In this document: piece after piece, positions 1 to 7,626 of the stretch
Layout: every line of letters starts with the position of its first letter
Position numbering within the stretch: position 1 is the stretch's first letter
NCBI GenBank assembly: GCA_022826485.1
Contig: JAJDUU010000043.1
Coordinates: forward strand, 1-64,000
Length of the DNA stretch: 64,000 nucleotides
DNA from: Chloroflexota bacterium
Lineage (GTDB): Bacteria; Chloroflexota; UBA11872
Direction: 5' to 3'
Made by a program: the position numbers and the translations under genes
Notes under the pieces: model-generated
The model's input: only the letters and a program-made list of their open reading frames with translations
Databases searched by the model: none
What the model was told of the DNA's origin: nothing

Positions 1-1232
1 TTCCCGTCCGAGCCTATCCTGGTCAGGAAGACCTTGTCGGAGCCCTGGTTGTCGCCCTTGCCGTATCGCAGTTCGAAGCCGCCTATTTCGACCGCCGCGG
101 CGCTGCGGAGACTGTTCAGGAAGCAGCTTCGGTCGACATCGCGACCGCAGCCCTCCAGCCCGGCTATTGCAAGGCGGCCCGCCAGATAACCCTCGAAGGA
201 CACAAAGCCCGGAACGGCATCGGGCGCGTACGTCGCCAGGGCCTCAAGGTACTGGGCCGTGATGGGAAGCGAGTCGTCTGTGGGGAAGGGGACTACCTGC
301 GTGACATACACGCCGGCTCCGTATGGCCCCAGTTCCTGGGCCAGAGCGTTGCTTCCCACGAACGAGACGGTCATGAAGATTGGGTCGAACCCGGTCTGCC
401 GGCCCCAGGCGATCATGGCGGCGACCGGCTGATACGCCCCGATGATGATCACAGCTTCGGGGTTGCCCTGGCGCAGATCGAGCAGCGCCCGTTTGACGGC
501 GGTGGTATTGCGCGTGTAGATGCCAAGCGCGGCCATATCCATGCCGCGGCGCTCCAGCGCCAACCGCACCCCGTTGAACCCGGCGAGGCCGTAGGAGTCG
601 TCCTGGTAGAGCACGGCGATGCGCGTCACCCCCAGGTCTGTGGTGAGGCGATTCACCATCTCCTCGGTTTCCTGGTAGTACGACGCGCGCATGTTGATCA
701 CGTTGTCCAGGGTGGTCGCGTCGCGCAGGAATTCGGCCCCGGTGAAGGGCCCGATATAGGGCACGCCGGCGGCCTTGGCCACGGGGGTCGCCGAGCGCGA
801 CGTGGGCGTGCCGACCGCGCCGATGAGCGCGAAGACCTCTTGATCGTTGATGAGATCGAGGGTGTTCGTGGCGGCGGCTTCGGGCTCGTAGGAATCGTCG
901 AGCCAGGTCAGATCGATCCGGCGGCCATGAACGCCGCCCTGCTCATTGATTTCCTGGAACGCGGCCAGAATGCCGAGCCGCATGTTCAGACCCAGCTCCT
1001 GCGCCGGCCCGCGAAACGCCGCCGATTGGCCAAAGAGAATGCGGTCGTCGTAGACGCCTGGTTCCCCAGCCGGTTCGACCACGGGCGTCTGCCCGGTGTC
1101 CGGGCCCACCGCCGCGCCTGTCGGAGTTTGCACGCCGTCCTCGGCGGCGTCCGGGTCGCAGCCCGCGACAACGGCGACGACCAGAAGCGCCGCGAGTCCC
1201 AGGCGAGCGATCCCGAGCGTCCAACCCCTCAC
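1..1232 (-). CDS. Branched-chain-type ABC substrate-binding lipoprotein, C-terminus beyond window
   Basis: The minus strand stays open from a GTG at 1232 to the window edge (about 410 codons, no stop). An AGGAGG-like site (GGAGG, 1244-1248) lies 11 nt upstream and decides this start. The N-terminus is a lipoprotein signal ending in VVAGC, with the lipidated Cys at residue 25. After an acidic linker the body reads as a Peripla_BP_6 (LivJ/Leu-Ile-Val receptor) fold: DRILFGQSAAF, then GVHGRRIDL, GAVGTPTSRSATP and a later QGNPEAVIIIGAY segment. Such proteins bind small ligands outside the membrane and deliver them to an ABC importer or act as receptors. No permease is visible in the window. The next genes upstream are a partner-switching module on the same strand, so a sensory role is possible (inference). 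Confidence 0.85.
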   Translation of the reverse strand, partial: MRGWTLGIARLGLAALLVVAVVAGCDPDAAEDGVQTPTGAAVGPDTGQTPVVEPAGEPGVYDDRILFGQSAAFRGPAQELGLNMRLGILAAFQEINEQGGVHGRRIDLTWLDDSYEPEAAATNTLDLINDQEVFALIGAVGTPTSRSATPVAKAAGVPYIGPFTGAEFLRDATTLDNVINMRASYYQETEEMVNRLTTDLGVTRIAVLYQDDSYGLAGFNGVRLALERRGMDMAALGIYTRNTTAVKRALLDLRQGNPEAVIIIGAYQPVAAMIAWGRQTGFDPIFMTVSFVGSNALAQELGPYGAGVYVTQVVPFPTDDSLPITAQYLEALATYAPDAVPGFVSFEGYLAGRLAIAGLEGCGRDVDRSCFLNSLRSAAAVEIGGFELRYGKGDNQGSDKVFLTRIGSDG

Positions 1233-1511
1233 CAAGCGTCAGCCCTCCGCTGGTTCCGGCGTCGGCCTGTGCCGTCCGGCCGCCGTCGAATGCCAGGCAA
1301 GGGTGGAGGTTCGAGCGATGGCCGGCGCCGTGCGGCTGTGCGCCGCAGCGTTCCTAACGAGACATTTCTGCATTGACGCCCAGCCGCCACGAAAAGGTAT
1401 GTCAGCAGTTCTCGCGGTCAACATCACGACCGTACAACACGCCGAATCGGATGAGTGAACCTGGCGATTCTATCGGCTGCGTCGAGCAGCCTTCCCGCGA
1501 GACAACCTCGT

Positions 1512-1925
1512 TCATCGCCGCGAGACGAGCGTCAGGTGGTTCTTGCCCTGCTCACGCTTGTAGTTCATCTCATCCATCATCTCGTGCACGAAATAGATCC
1601 CCAGTCCGCCGATTGGACGATCCTCGATCGCGGCGCCCACGTCGGGCTGCTTGGCGTCATGCCGCGGATCGAATGGCCGGCCATCGTCGACAATCTCGAT
1701 GGTCAGGGAATCGTTCTCCGAGACCAGCGTGATATCGAATTCGTGCAGCCCCTCGTCATGCCCGTGATTCATGATGTTCATGCCCAGCTCCTCGAGAACC
1801 AGGTTCACGCGAAACACGAGAGCGGGCGGCCAATCCTCCTGCGCCCCAAAGTCCTCAACCGCGGCGGTGATGCGCTCCAACTCCGAGGCCTCGGTTTTGA
1901 CCTTGAGGGACAGCGTGGCGCTCAC
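1512..1925 (-). CDS. RsbW-like anti-sigma kinase / HATPase_c_2 protein
   Basis: A 137-aa GHKL ATPase of the anti-sigma/serine-kinase type. The N box (VLEELGMN, E46 and N50), the G1 box (VDDGRPF, about 79-85) and the G2 box (GGLGIYFVHE, 106-115) are all present, so ATP binding looks intact. Family members phosphorylate STAS antagonists and sequester a partner. The start codon is GTG and overlaps the TGA of the preceding phosphatase gene by 4 bp (GTGA), so the two are translationally coupled. The STAS gene just upstream is the likely substrate. No sigma factor is encoded nearby, so the controlled partner is unknown. Confidence 0.88.
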   Translation of the reverse strand: MSATLSLKVKTEASELERITAAVEDFGAQEDWPPALVFRVNLVLEELGMNIMNHGHDEGLHEFDITLVSENDSLTIEIVDDGRPFDPRHDAKQPDVGAAIEDRPIGGLGIYFVHEMMDEMNYKREQGKNHLTLVSRR

Positions 1926-3091
1926 AGTGCAGCCTCGCGCGGGCGGAAGACCAGGCAGGTGACGTCGTCGGACTGCGGCGTATCGCCCGCGAACGCGTGC
2001 ACCGCCTCGAAGACCGTCCGGTTCGCCGTCTCGGAGCCCTGCGGCGGATTCGCGGCAAAGACCTCGCGCAGCCGATCGACCCCGAACTCCTCCCCGTCCG
2101 CGTTCATGGCCTCGGTAACGCCGTCGGTGTAGAGCACCACCGTGTCATCGGGGGCGAGGGTCACGATCGCCTGCTCGTAGGGCAACTCCGGCATCACGCC
2201 CAGGGCGACCCCGCCGGTCAGGGGCAGCTCGGTCGAGCTGCCGTCGCCGTGCACCACGAGCGGTGAGTTGTGGCCGCCGTTCGCATAGATGAAATCCCGG
2301 GTCGCGGGGTCATACACGCCGTAGAGGACCGTGACGAACATCGCGGACTCGTTGCTCTCGTTGAGCAGGTCATTGACCTCGCGCAGCACGTCGCCCGGGC
2401 CTTCGTGGCCAATGGCCGCGCCCTTCAGCAGCGTCCGCGTTGACATCATGAACAGCGCGGCCGGCACGCCCTTGTCGGAAACGTCGGCGACGGCAAGACC
2501 GATGCGGCCGTCATTCAGCTGCAGCAGGTCATAGAAATCCCCGCCAACGTTTCGCGCCGGCGCCATGTTGGCGAAGACCTCGTAGTCGTCGCGCTGGGGA
2601 AACTCTCGCGGGAGGATGGACTGCTGCATCTTGCTCGCGACATCGAGCTCGTTTTGCAGCGAGACCAGCTTGTCACGAGCCGCCAGGGCTGCGCGCCATT
2701 CCATGAGGTGGCGCATCGTCCGGTCAATCGTCACCTGCAAATCTGCAAAGTCGACCGGCTTGGTGACAAAGTCGAACGCACCGCGATTCATCGCCGTGCG
2801 AATGTTCTTCATGTCGCCGTAGGCGGAAATAATCACCGAGCGGATGTTGGGATTGACCTTGGGAATCTGCTCGAGCAGCGTCAGCCCGTCCATATGCGTC
2901 ATGTTGATGTCCGAGAGGACCATGTCGATTCCCTCGTCCTCGTTTAGCCGCTCGAGCGCCTCCACGCCGTTGTGGGCGAAGACGAACTCGTATTTCCCGC
3001 GCCGGATGCTGCGGCGCATGCGTTGCAGCACGAGTGGCTCGAGATCCGTCTCGTCGTCAACGACGAGGATTTTGCATGGCCGATCCGTCAT
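1922..3091 (-). CDS. Response regulator with C-terminal PP2C (SpoIIE/RsbU) phosphatase
   Basis: About 389 aa from the ATG at 3091; an in-frame TTG at 3097 is also possible, and neither has a clear ribosome site. A receiver domain (about 5-125) carries the acidic pair DD, phospho-acceptor D61 (VLSDINM) and the K111-P pair. A coiled linker with KMQQSILPREFP leads into a SpoIIE-type PP2C domain with metal-binding motifs GGDFYD (183-188), ADVSDKG (about 202-208), YTDGVTEA and SDDVT (374-378). This is the architecture of RsbU/HsbR-type phosphatases, which dephosphorylate a STAS antagonist when the receiver is activated. The cognate histidine kinase is not in the window. It forms an operon with the kinase downstream and the STAS protein upstream. 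Confidence 0.92.
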   Translation of the reverse strand: MTDRPCKILVVDDETDLEPLVLQRMRRSIRRGKYEFVFAHNGVEALERLNEDEGIDMVLSDINMTHMDGLTLLEQIPKVNPNIRSVIISAYGDMKNIRTAMNRGAFDFVTKPVDFADLQVTIDRTMRHLMEWRAALAARDKLVSLQNELDVASKMQQSILPREFPQRDDYEVFANMAPARNVGGDFYDLLQLNDGRIGLAVADVSDKGVPAALFMMSTRTLLKGAAIGHEGPGDVLREVNDLLNESNESAMFVTVLYGVYDPATRDFIYANGGHNSPLVVHGDGSSTELPLTGGVALGVMPELPYEQAIVTLAPDDTVVLYTDGVTEAMNADGEEFGVDRLREVFAANPPQGSETANRTVFEAVHAFAGDTPQSDDVTCLVFRPREAAL

Positions 3092-3168
3092 GCCCAAATG
3101 CCGTTCTGACTACGTTCCATTACCCATGTGGCCCTGGATGAACGCGCCCGGACAAGCGCGGGGATCAA

Positions 3169-3507
3169 TCAGGCGTTGACTGCGGCGATCGCCTCGGCCT
3201 GCGTCGAATGAACGGGGATGATCTGATCGAACCCACTGATCTTGAACACCTCGAGGATCGAACCCGCCAGCGAGCAAACGGCGAACTGCTTGCTCTGCTT
3301 GCGGAGCTCCTTCGCGGCCAGCAAGACCACCCGGAGACCGGCGCTGCTGATGTAGGAAAGCTGCTCGAAGTCGAGGATCACGGCACTTTCGCTGGCCTTG
3401 ATCACGGCTTCCAATGCTTCCTGAAACTCATGGGCATTGGCACCGTCGACGCGGCCGTCGACCGTGGCAACAATGGCGCCGTCATGCGATTCCCACTTCG
3501 TATTCAT
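3169..3507 (-). CDS. STAS-domain anti-anti-sigma factor (SpoIIAA/RsbV-like)
   Basis: A 112-aa single STAS domain. The diagnostic switch helix is YISSAGLRVV, where one of the two serines at 54-55 is the expected phosphorylation site. In the family the kinase phosphorylates this serine and the PP2C enzyme removes the phosphate; both partners are encoded immediately downstream. The ATG at 3507 begins the conserved strand (MNTKWESHDG). An in-frame upstream start at 3579 would add 24 residues without family resemblance, so the shorter form is preferred. The 70-bp gap to the phosphatase gene suggests co-transcription. Confidence 0.87.
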   Translation of the reverse strand: MNTKWESHDGAIVATVDGRVDGANAHEFQEALEAVIKASESAVILDFEQLSYISSAGLRVVLLAAKELRKQSKQFAVCSLAGSILEVFKISGFDQIIPVHSTQAEAIAAVNA

Positions 3508-3813
3508 TCCCTCTGATCCTATCCGGGTGGCCTGGAAGAGTGTCCGCCGCGACCCTTTCCACTGGGTGTCCGCGTCCATCGAGGTAGTCCCCTTCTCCCC
3601 AGACTTCCGTCAAGCATTCGCCGTGCCGAGCCCGACCATGGCCCCGCGATCGAGCGAAGTGCCCATCCGGTCAGTCTGGATCCGCTGGAGAACAATCGCC
3701 TGCGCTTCTCCAACCTCCGCAAGGACGCTGCCTTTCCAGCTTCCGCGGATGGTAGCACTTCGCACATTCGTTTCGAGCATCCTGCACCAGATCGCCCAGA
3801 CCACGAGAGCGGA
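3508..3813. other. Intergenic region upstream of the partner-switching genes
   Basis: About 306 bp between the STAS gene and the VOC gene. It must hold the promoter for the STAS-phosphatase-kinase unit, but no clear -35/-10 pair, repeat or RNA gene was recognised. The short open frames here lack family resemblance. Confidence 0.4.
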
Positions 3814-4257
3814 CTACGGCTGCTCCATGGCCGCGATGCGCCGCCTGACCTCGTCCATGTCGACGTCCTCGACGTGGCTGGCAATGGTCCAGTGGTTGCC
3901 GCAGGGATCGATTATCCGGGCGGCGCGGTCGCCGTAGAACTGGTCGGCAGGCTCGGCCACCGAAGTCGCCCCGGCACTCACGGCCTGGGCGTAGGCGCCG
4001 TCCACGTCCGCGACATAGAGGTGGAGCTTGGTGCTCGCGGCCGGGAAATCGGGCGGGGCGGCGTCGGACAACATGATGACCGCGCCGTCGATCTCCGCCT
4101 CGGCATGGCCGATCCCGCCACCTGGCATGTCCAGCCGCGTGCGCTCGACCGCACCGAACGCTTGGGCCAGGAAATCGAGCAGGTCACCGGCGTTCTCCAC
4201 AACCAGATATGGCGTGACGGCCGTGTAGCCGTCGGGGATCGGCTTGACGCCAGACAT
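3814..4257 (-). CDS. VOC-family (glyoxalase/PhnB-like) protein
   Basis: A 147-aa protein with the PhnB-type beginning VKPIPDGYTAVTPYLVVENA, the strand GHAEAEIDGAVIMLSD, a TKLHLYVADVDGAYAQAV segment and the closing DPCGNHWTIAS. These are the paired beta-alpha-beta-beta-beta modules of the vicinal oxygen chelate fold. Substrate cannot be predicted; relatives include DNA-binding YdcN/PhnB proteins and small-molecule dioxygenases or lyases. The ATG at 4257 is preferred over the adjacent GTG at 4260 because AAGGAG lies 5 nt upstream of the ATG. It probably forms its own transcription unit beside the tRNA-Ile gene. Confidence 0.82.
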   Translation of the reverse strand: MSGVKPIPDGYTAVTPYLVVENAGDLLDFLAQAFGAVERTRLDMPGGGIGHAEAEIDGAVIMLSDAAPPDFPAASTKLHLYVADVDGAYAQAVSAGATSVAEPADQFYGDRAARIIDPCGNHWTIASHVEDVDMDEVRRRIAAMEQP

Positions 4258-4280
4258 CACGGCTCCTTCTGGCTGGTGAT

Positions 4281-4357
4281 TGGTGGGCCCTCGTGGATTC
4301 GAACCACGGACCTCGCCCTTATCAGAGGCGCGCTCTAACCGACTGAGCTAAGAGCCC
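4281..4357 (-). tRNA. trnI: tRNA-Ile (anticodon GAU), CCA encoded
   Basis: A 77-nt cloverleaf on the minus strand. The 7-bp acceptor stem (GGGCTCT with AGGGCCC, one U-G pair), D arm TAGCTCAGTCGGTTAGAGC, anticodon loop CTGATAA, and T arm with GGTTCGAATCC are all clear. The 3' CCA is encoded at 4281-4283. Anticodon GAU reads isoleucine AUC/AUU codons. Confidence 0.97.
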
Positions 4358-4420
4358 AGAGCCCTCGGGGATGGTATCAAAGCCCCTCGCCCCCGCGGCC
4401 CTAACCTAGAATACGGCGAC

Positions 4421-4493
4421 GGGGATGTGGCTCAATTGGTAGAGCACTGCCTTTGCAAGGCAGGGGTTAGGGGTTCGAGTCCCCTCATCTCCA
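4421..4493 (+). tRNA. trnA: tRNA-Ala (anticodon UGC), CCA not encoded
   Basis: A 73-nt cloverleaf with acceptor GGGGATG/CATCTCC, D arm GGCTCAATTGGTAGAGC, anticodon stem CTGCC/GGCAG around TTTGCAA (anticodon TGC), and T arm with GGTTCGAGTCC. The bases after the discriminator A are CCT, so CCA must be added. It is divergent from the tRNA-Ile gene, 63 bp away, and no rRNA gene is adjacent. Confidence 0.97.
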
Positions 4494-4523
4494 CCTACGA
4501 CCGCCAGCGTCCGCCCATCGGGA

Positions 4524-5144
4524 TCAACACCGGCCGAAGCCCATCCAAGCTGGCAGGCAGCCTTCCGTCGCTACCGTCGACAGGATGGTGACCTCTTCCT
4601 CCGCAGCCTCGATCTTGTCCAACGTCGCCCAAGACACCGCATGGTTTTCCCTGACATGGCCGAAGATCGTGTATTCGTGCGGCGCCTCGGCGCTTCCGGC
4701 CAGATCGCCAAGGATGAAGAAGAAGCGCGATCCGTTGGAGTTCGGCGTCCCGTCGTTGGCCAGCGCAATCAGTCCGCGCGCGTACGGCCGCTGCGGCGGC
4801 TCGATTTCAAAGGTGTAGCCCGCGTTGCCGGTGCCCGTGCCCGTCGCGTCGCCCGATTCGGCGAGCAGGCCGGGAACAACCCGGTGAAACGCCATGCCGT
4901 CGTAGTAGCCCTCGTTGATCAGGAAGATGAAGCTGTTAACCGCCAGCAGTGCTTCCTGCGGCAACATCACGAATCGGATGCGTCCGACGCTGGTGGTGAA
5001 GGTGACGCTATAGCCCCGCTGATCTTCAACCTCCATCGGCGGGTAGGCGTCGTAGACCTGAGGCCCTTCCGGCTCCGACTCGCCGCACGCCGCCACGACG
5101 ATGAGCATGAGGGCAGCTAGCCCAAGGATTGTCACTCGCCGCAT
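4524..5144 (-). CDS. Cyclophilin-like lipoprotein, tandem copy 1
   Basis: 206 aa. A lipoprotein signal MRRVTILGLAALML ends in VVAAC with Cys20, followed by the conserved GESEPEGP spacer and a cyclophilin-type peptidyl-prolyl isomerase domain (about 45-190). The core FHRVVPG and DGTPNSNGSRFFFILGD are typical, but the usual catalytic Gln (family M-x-Q-G-G-D) is Glu in LAESGD. The position of the family's later active-site His (before VFG) is Tyr in HEYTIFG. Isomerase activity is therefore uncertain and a chaperone or binding role is possible. The C-terminus has the array's paired cysteines (EGCLP, then C at the last residue). This copy has a run of nine G just upstream of its start instead of the GGAGAAG site of its paralogs. 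Confidence 0.9.
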   Translation of the reverse strand: MRRVTILGLAALMLIVVAACGESEPEGPQVYDAYPPMEVEDQRGYSVTFTTSVGRIRFVMLPQEALLAVNSFIFLINEGYYDGMAFHRVVPGLLAESGDATGTGTGNAGYTFEIEPPQRPYARGLIALANDGTPNSNGSRFFFILGDLAGSAEAPHEYTIFGHVRENHAVSWATLDKIEAAEEEVTILSTVATEGCLPAWMGFGRC

Positions 5145-5148
5145 GGTG

Positions 5149-5157
5149 CCCCCCCCC
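5149..5157 (-). repeat. G9 homopolymer in the ribosome-site region of cyclophilin copy 1
   Basis: Nine consecutive G on the coding strand, ending 4 nt before the ATG. The other copies have a mixed GGGGAGAAG-type sequence here. Mononucleotide runs of this length are slippage-prone. Confidence 0.7.
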
Positions 5158-5179
5158 GTCGGCCCCTGGGTCCGCCTCA

Positions 5180-5191
5180 CATTCTGCCGCA
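5180..5191 (-). promoter_or_regulatory. Conserved promoter-like element upstream of cyclophilin copy 1
   Basis: TGCGGCAGAATG on the coding strand, ending 35 nt before the ATG. The identical 12-mer sits at the same distance in front of the other four tandem copies. CAGAAT may be a -10 hexamer; no consensus -35 is seen, but a GCGCTCGGTYTAGCCG block lies further upstream in several copies. Confidence 0.6.
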
Positions 5192-5245
5192 CCTACCCTG
5201 GAATCGGCTAGACCGAGCGCGCCCCCCAAGTGATTCCAAAACTCG

Positions 5246-5866
5246 TCATGAGCACTGGTAGGGACCGCCGCTCGGCAGGCAGCCCTCCGTCGCCTTGAGC
5301 GACAAGATGGTGACCTCTTCTTGCGCCGCCTCGATCTTGTCGAGCGTTGTAACCGACGGCGCATGATTCGCCTTCAGATGGCCAAAGACTGTGTACTCAT
5401 GCGGCGCCTCGGCGCTTCCCGCGAGGTCGCCCAGGATGAAGAAGAAGCGCGATCCGTTGGAGTTCGGCGTCCCGTCGTTGGCCAGCGCGATCATTCCGCG
5501 CGCGTACGGCCGCTGCGGCGGCTCCATCTCGAAGGTGTAGCCCGGGTTGCCGGTGCCCGTTCCGGTGGCGTCGCCGGTTTCAGCAAGCACGCCGGGGACC
5601 ACCCGATGAAACGCGACGCCGTCGTAGTAGCCCTCGTTGGCGAGGAAAATGAAGCTGTTGACCGCCAGCGGCGCCTCTTCCGGGAGCAGGGTGAAGGTGA
5701 GGCGCCCGACGCTGGTGGTGAAGGTGATGCTGTAGGACCGGAGCGGATCAATCTCCATCGCTGGATAGGCGTCAAAGACGGGAGGCCCTTCCGGCTCCGC
5801 CTCACCGCACGCCGCGACAACGAGGAAGATCAGGATCGCTAGCCCGACCACTACCGCTCGCCGCAT
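5246..5866 (-). CDS. Cyclophilin-like lipoprotein, tandem copy 2
   Basis: 206 aa from the ATG at 5866, chosen because a GGGGAGAAGGA site lies just upstream and because the lipobox Cys is then residue 20, as in all copies. Domain order is signal peptide (1-19), Cys20, acidic spacer GEAEPEGPP, cyclophilin core (about 45-190). R88 of FHRVV is kept; E96 replaces the catalytic Gln; Y158 replaces the family His before the VFG strand. C196 and C205 near the end could form a disulfide. The tail ends GGPYQCS, shared with copy 4, which places both in subgroup B. Lipid anchoring implies an extracytoplasmic location. Confidence 0.9.
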   Translation of the reverse strand: MRRAVVVGLAILIFLVVAACGEAEPEGPPVFDAYPAMEIDPLRSYSITFTTSVGRLTFTLLPEEAPLAVNSFIFLANEGYYDGVAFHRVVPGVLAETGDATGTGTGNPGYTFEMEPPQRPYARGMIALANDGTPNSNGSRFFFILGDLAGSAEAPHEYTVFGHLKANHAPSVTTLDKIEAAQEEVTILSLKATEGCLPSGGPYQCS

Positions 5867-5903
5867 GGCGTCCTTCTCCCCGTCAGGCCTTAGCTCCGCC
5901 GGA

Positions 5904-5915
5904 CATTCTGCCGCA
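5904..5915 (-). promoter_or_regulatory. Conserved promoter-like element upstream of cyclophilin copy 2
   Basis: TGCGGCAGAATG on the coding strand, ending 37 nt before the ATG; identical to the elements of the other tandem copies. Confidence 0.6.
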
Positions 5916-6074
5916 TGTGACATGGGACCTACTCGGCCGAGCGCAACCGCCGCCCGAGTCAGCAATCCATCATTCTCAGCCGCCCGGCCCATCGGCTCGA
6001 CTCGCCGGCGCCACGCGCCCATTCGGATGGCGCCTGCACCCATGAAGCGAGCTACGCGTTGGCCGAAGTCGGCC

Positions 6075-6695
6075 CTAGCATGCCCCGTAGTTGCCCCGGC
6101 TCGGCAGACATCCCTCGGTGACCTGCAGCGACCGGATGATGACCTCTTCCTGGGCGGCCTCGATCTTGTCGAGCGTCGCTACGGACGGCGGGTGATTCTG
6201 CTTCAAATGGCCGAAGATCGTGTTCTCGTGCGGCGCCTCGGCGCTTCCGGCGAGATCGCCGAGGATGAAGAAGAACCGTGAGCCGTTGGAGTTCGGCGTC
6301 CCGTCGTTGACGAGGGCAATGCCGCCGCGTTCATAGGGCCGCTGCGGCGGCTCCACCTCGAAGGTGTAGCCCGGGTTGCCGGTGCCCGTGCCCGTCGCGT
6401 CGCCCGTTTCGGCAAGCACTCCCGGAACGATGCGATGAAACGTCACGCCGTCGAAGTAGCCCTCCCTTGCCAAGAAAACGAAGCTGTTGACCGCCAGCGG
6501 CGCCTCTTCCGGAAGCAGCTGGAAGGTGAGGCGTCCGACGCTGGTGGTGAAGACGACGCTGTAGGACCGGAGCGGATCTATCCCCATCGGTGGGTAGGCG
6601 TCGTATACCGGAGGCCCTTCCGGCTCCGCCTCACCGCACGCCGCCACGACGAGGAGCATTAGGGCAGCTAGCCCAAGGATTGCCACTCGCCGCAT
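6075..6695 (-). CDS. Cyclophilin-like lipoprotein, tandem copy 3
   Basis: 206 aa from the ATG at 6695 (GGGGAGAAGAG upstream). The signal MRRVAILGLAALMLLVVAAC is nearly identical to copy 1, and the tail ends GNYGAC, placing it in subgroup A with copies 1 and 5. The cyclophilin core keeps FHRIVPG and NSNGSRFFFILGD. The catalytic Gln position is Glu (LAETGD), and the family His before the VFG strand is Asn in HENTIFG. The paired C-terminal cysteines are conserved. It probably has its own promoter, since a conserved element lies in the 103-bp gap upstream. Confidence 0.9.
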   Translation of the reverse strand: MRRVAILGLAALMLLVVAACGEAEPEGPPVYDAYPPMGIDPLRSYSVVFTTSVGRLTFQLLPEEAPLAVNSFVFLAREGYFDGVTFHRIVPGVLAETGDATGTGTGNPGYTFEVEPPQRPYERGGIALVNDGTPNSNGSRFFFILGDLAGSAEAPHENTIFGHLKQNHPPSVATLDKIEAAQEEVIIRSLQVTEGCLPSRGNYGAC

Positions 6696-6732
6696 GGCGC
6701 TCTTCTCCCCGGCAGGCCTTGGCTCCGCCAGA

Positions 6733-6744
6733 CATTCTGCCGCA
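6733..6744 (-). promoter_or_regulatory. Conserved promoter-like element upstream of cyclophilin copy 3
   Basis: TGCGGCAGAATG on the coding strand, ending 37 nt before the ATG; identical to the other copies' elements. Confidence 0.6.
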
Positions 6745-6798
6745 CTTACCCTGAGACCGGCTAGACCTTGCGCGACCTCCATGCGGGTCGAGGACCCG

Positions 6799-7419
6799 TC
6801 ATGAGCACTGGAAGGGACCGCCGCTCGGCAGGCAGCCCTCCGTCGCCTTCAGCGACTGAATGATGACCTCGTCCTGCGCCGCCTCGATCTTGTCGAGCGT
6901 GGCCTGCGACGGCGCATGGTCCGGCTTCAGATGGCCGAAGACGGTGTACTCATGCGGCGCCTCGGCGCTTCCCGCGAAGTCGCCCAGAATGAAGAAGAAG
7001 CGCGATCCGTTGGAGTTCGGCGTGCCGTCGTTGACCATGGCGATTCCGCCGCGTTCGTAGGGCCGCTGCGTCGGCTCCACCTCGAAGGTGTAGCCGGGAT
7101 TGCCGGTGCCCGTGCCGGTGGCGTCGCCCGATTCGGCGAGCACGCCGGGGACAACCCGATGAAACGCGACGCCGTCGTAGTAGCCCTCATTCGCCAGGAA
7201 AATGAAGCTGTTGACCGCCAGCGGCGCCTCTTGCGGAAGCAACTGGAAGGTGAGACGCCCGACGCTGGTGGTGAAGATGACGCTGTAGGACCGGCGCTGA
7301 TCGATCTCCATCGCCGGGTAGGCGTCGAAGACCGGCGGCCCTTCCGGCTCCGCCTCGCCGCACGCGGCAACAACGACGACGATCAACGAAGCTAGTCCGA
7401 CCAGTACCGCTTGCCGCAT
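6799..7419 (-). CDS. Cyclophilin-like lipoprotein, tandem copy 4
   Basis: 206 aa. The signal MRQAVLVGLASLIVVVVAAC has Cys20, followed by GEAEPEGPP and the cyclophilin core. FHRVVPG and NSNGSRFFFILGD are kept; Glu stands at the catalytic Gln position (LAESGD) and Tyr at the family His (HEYTVFG). The tail GGPFQCS matches copy 2 (subgroup B). The 207-bp spacer upstream is alignable with the 208-bp spacer upstream of copy 2, which indicates that the genes were duplicated together with their flanks. Confidence 0.9.
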   Translation of the reverse strand: MRQAVLVGLASLIVVVVAACGEAEPEGPPVFDAYPAMEIDQRRSYSVIFTTSVGRLTFQLLPQEAPLAVNSFIFLANEGYYDGVAFHRVVPGVLAESGDATGTGTGNPGYTFEVEPTQRPYERGGIAMVNDGTPNSNGSRFFFILGDFAGSAEAPHEYTVFGHLKPDHAPSQATLDKIEAAQDEVIIQSLKATEGCLPSGGPFQCS

Positions 7420-7456
7420 GGCGCTCTTCTCCCCGTCAGACCCCGGCCCCGCCCGT

Positions 7457-7468
7457 CATTCTGCCGCA
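7457..7468 (-). promoter_or_regulatory. Conserved promoter-like element upstream of cyclophilin copy 4
   Basis: TGCGGCAGAATG on the coding strand, ending 37 nt before the ATG; identical to the other copies' elements. Confidence 0.6.
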
Positions 7469-7626
7469 CGGGCCGTGGGACCGGCTAAACCGAGCGCGAC
7501 CCCAGGGCAAATCGAGGACTCGTTATCCGCGGCCGCCCAGCCAATCGGCGCGCATCACCGGCGCCACGAGCCAGTCAGGTGGTGCGTACGCCCATGCGGC
7601 GAGCTAACCGCTGGCCGACATCGGTC

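Noticed and set aside
4281-4493. Possible rRNA operon fragment
   Set aside because: Ile and Ala tRNAs are present but divergent, and no rRNA sequence is recognisable around them.
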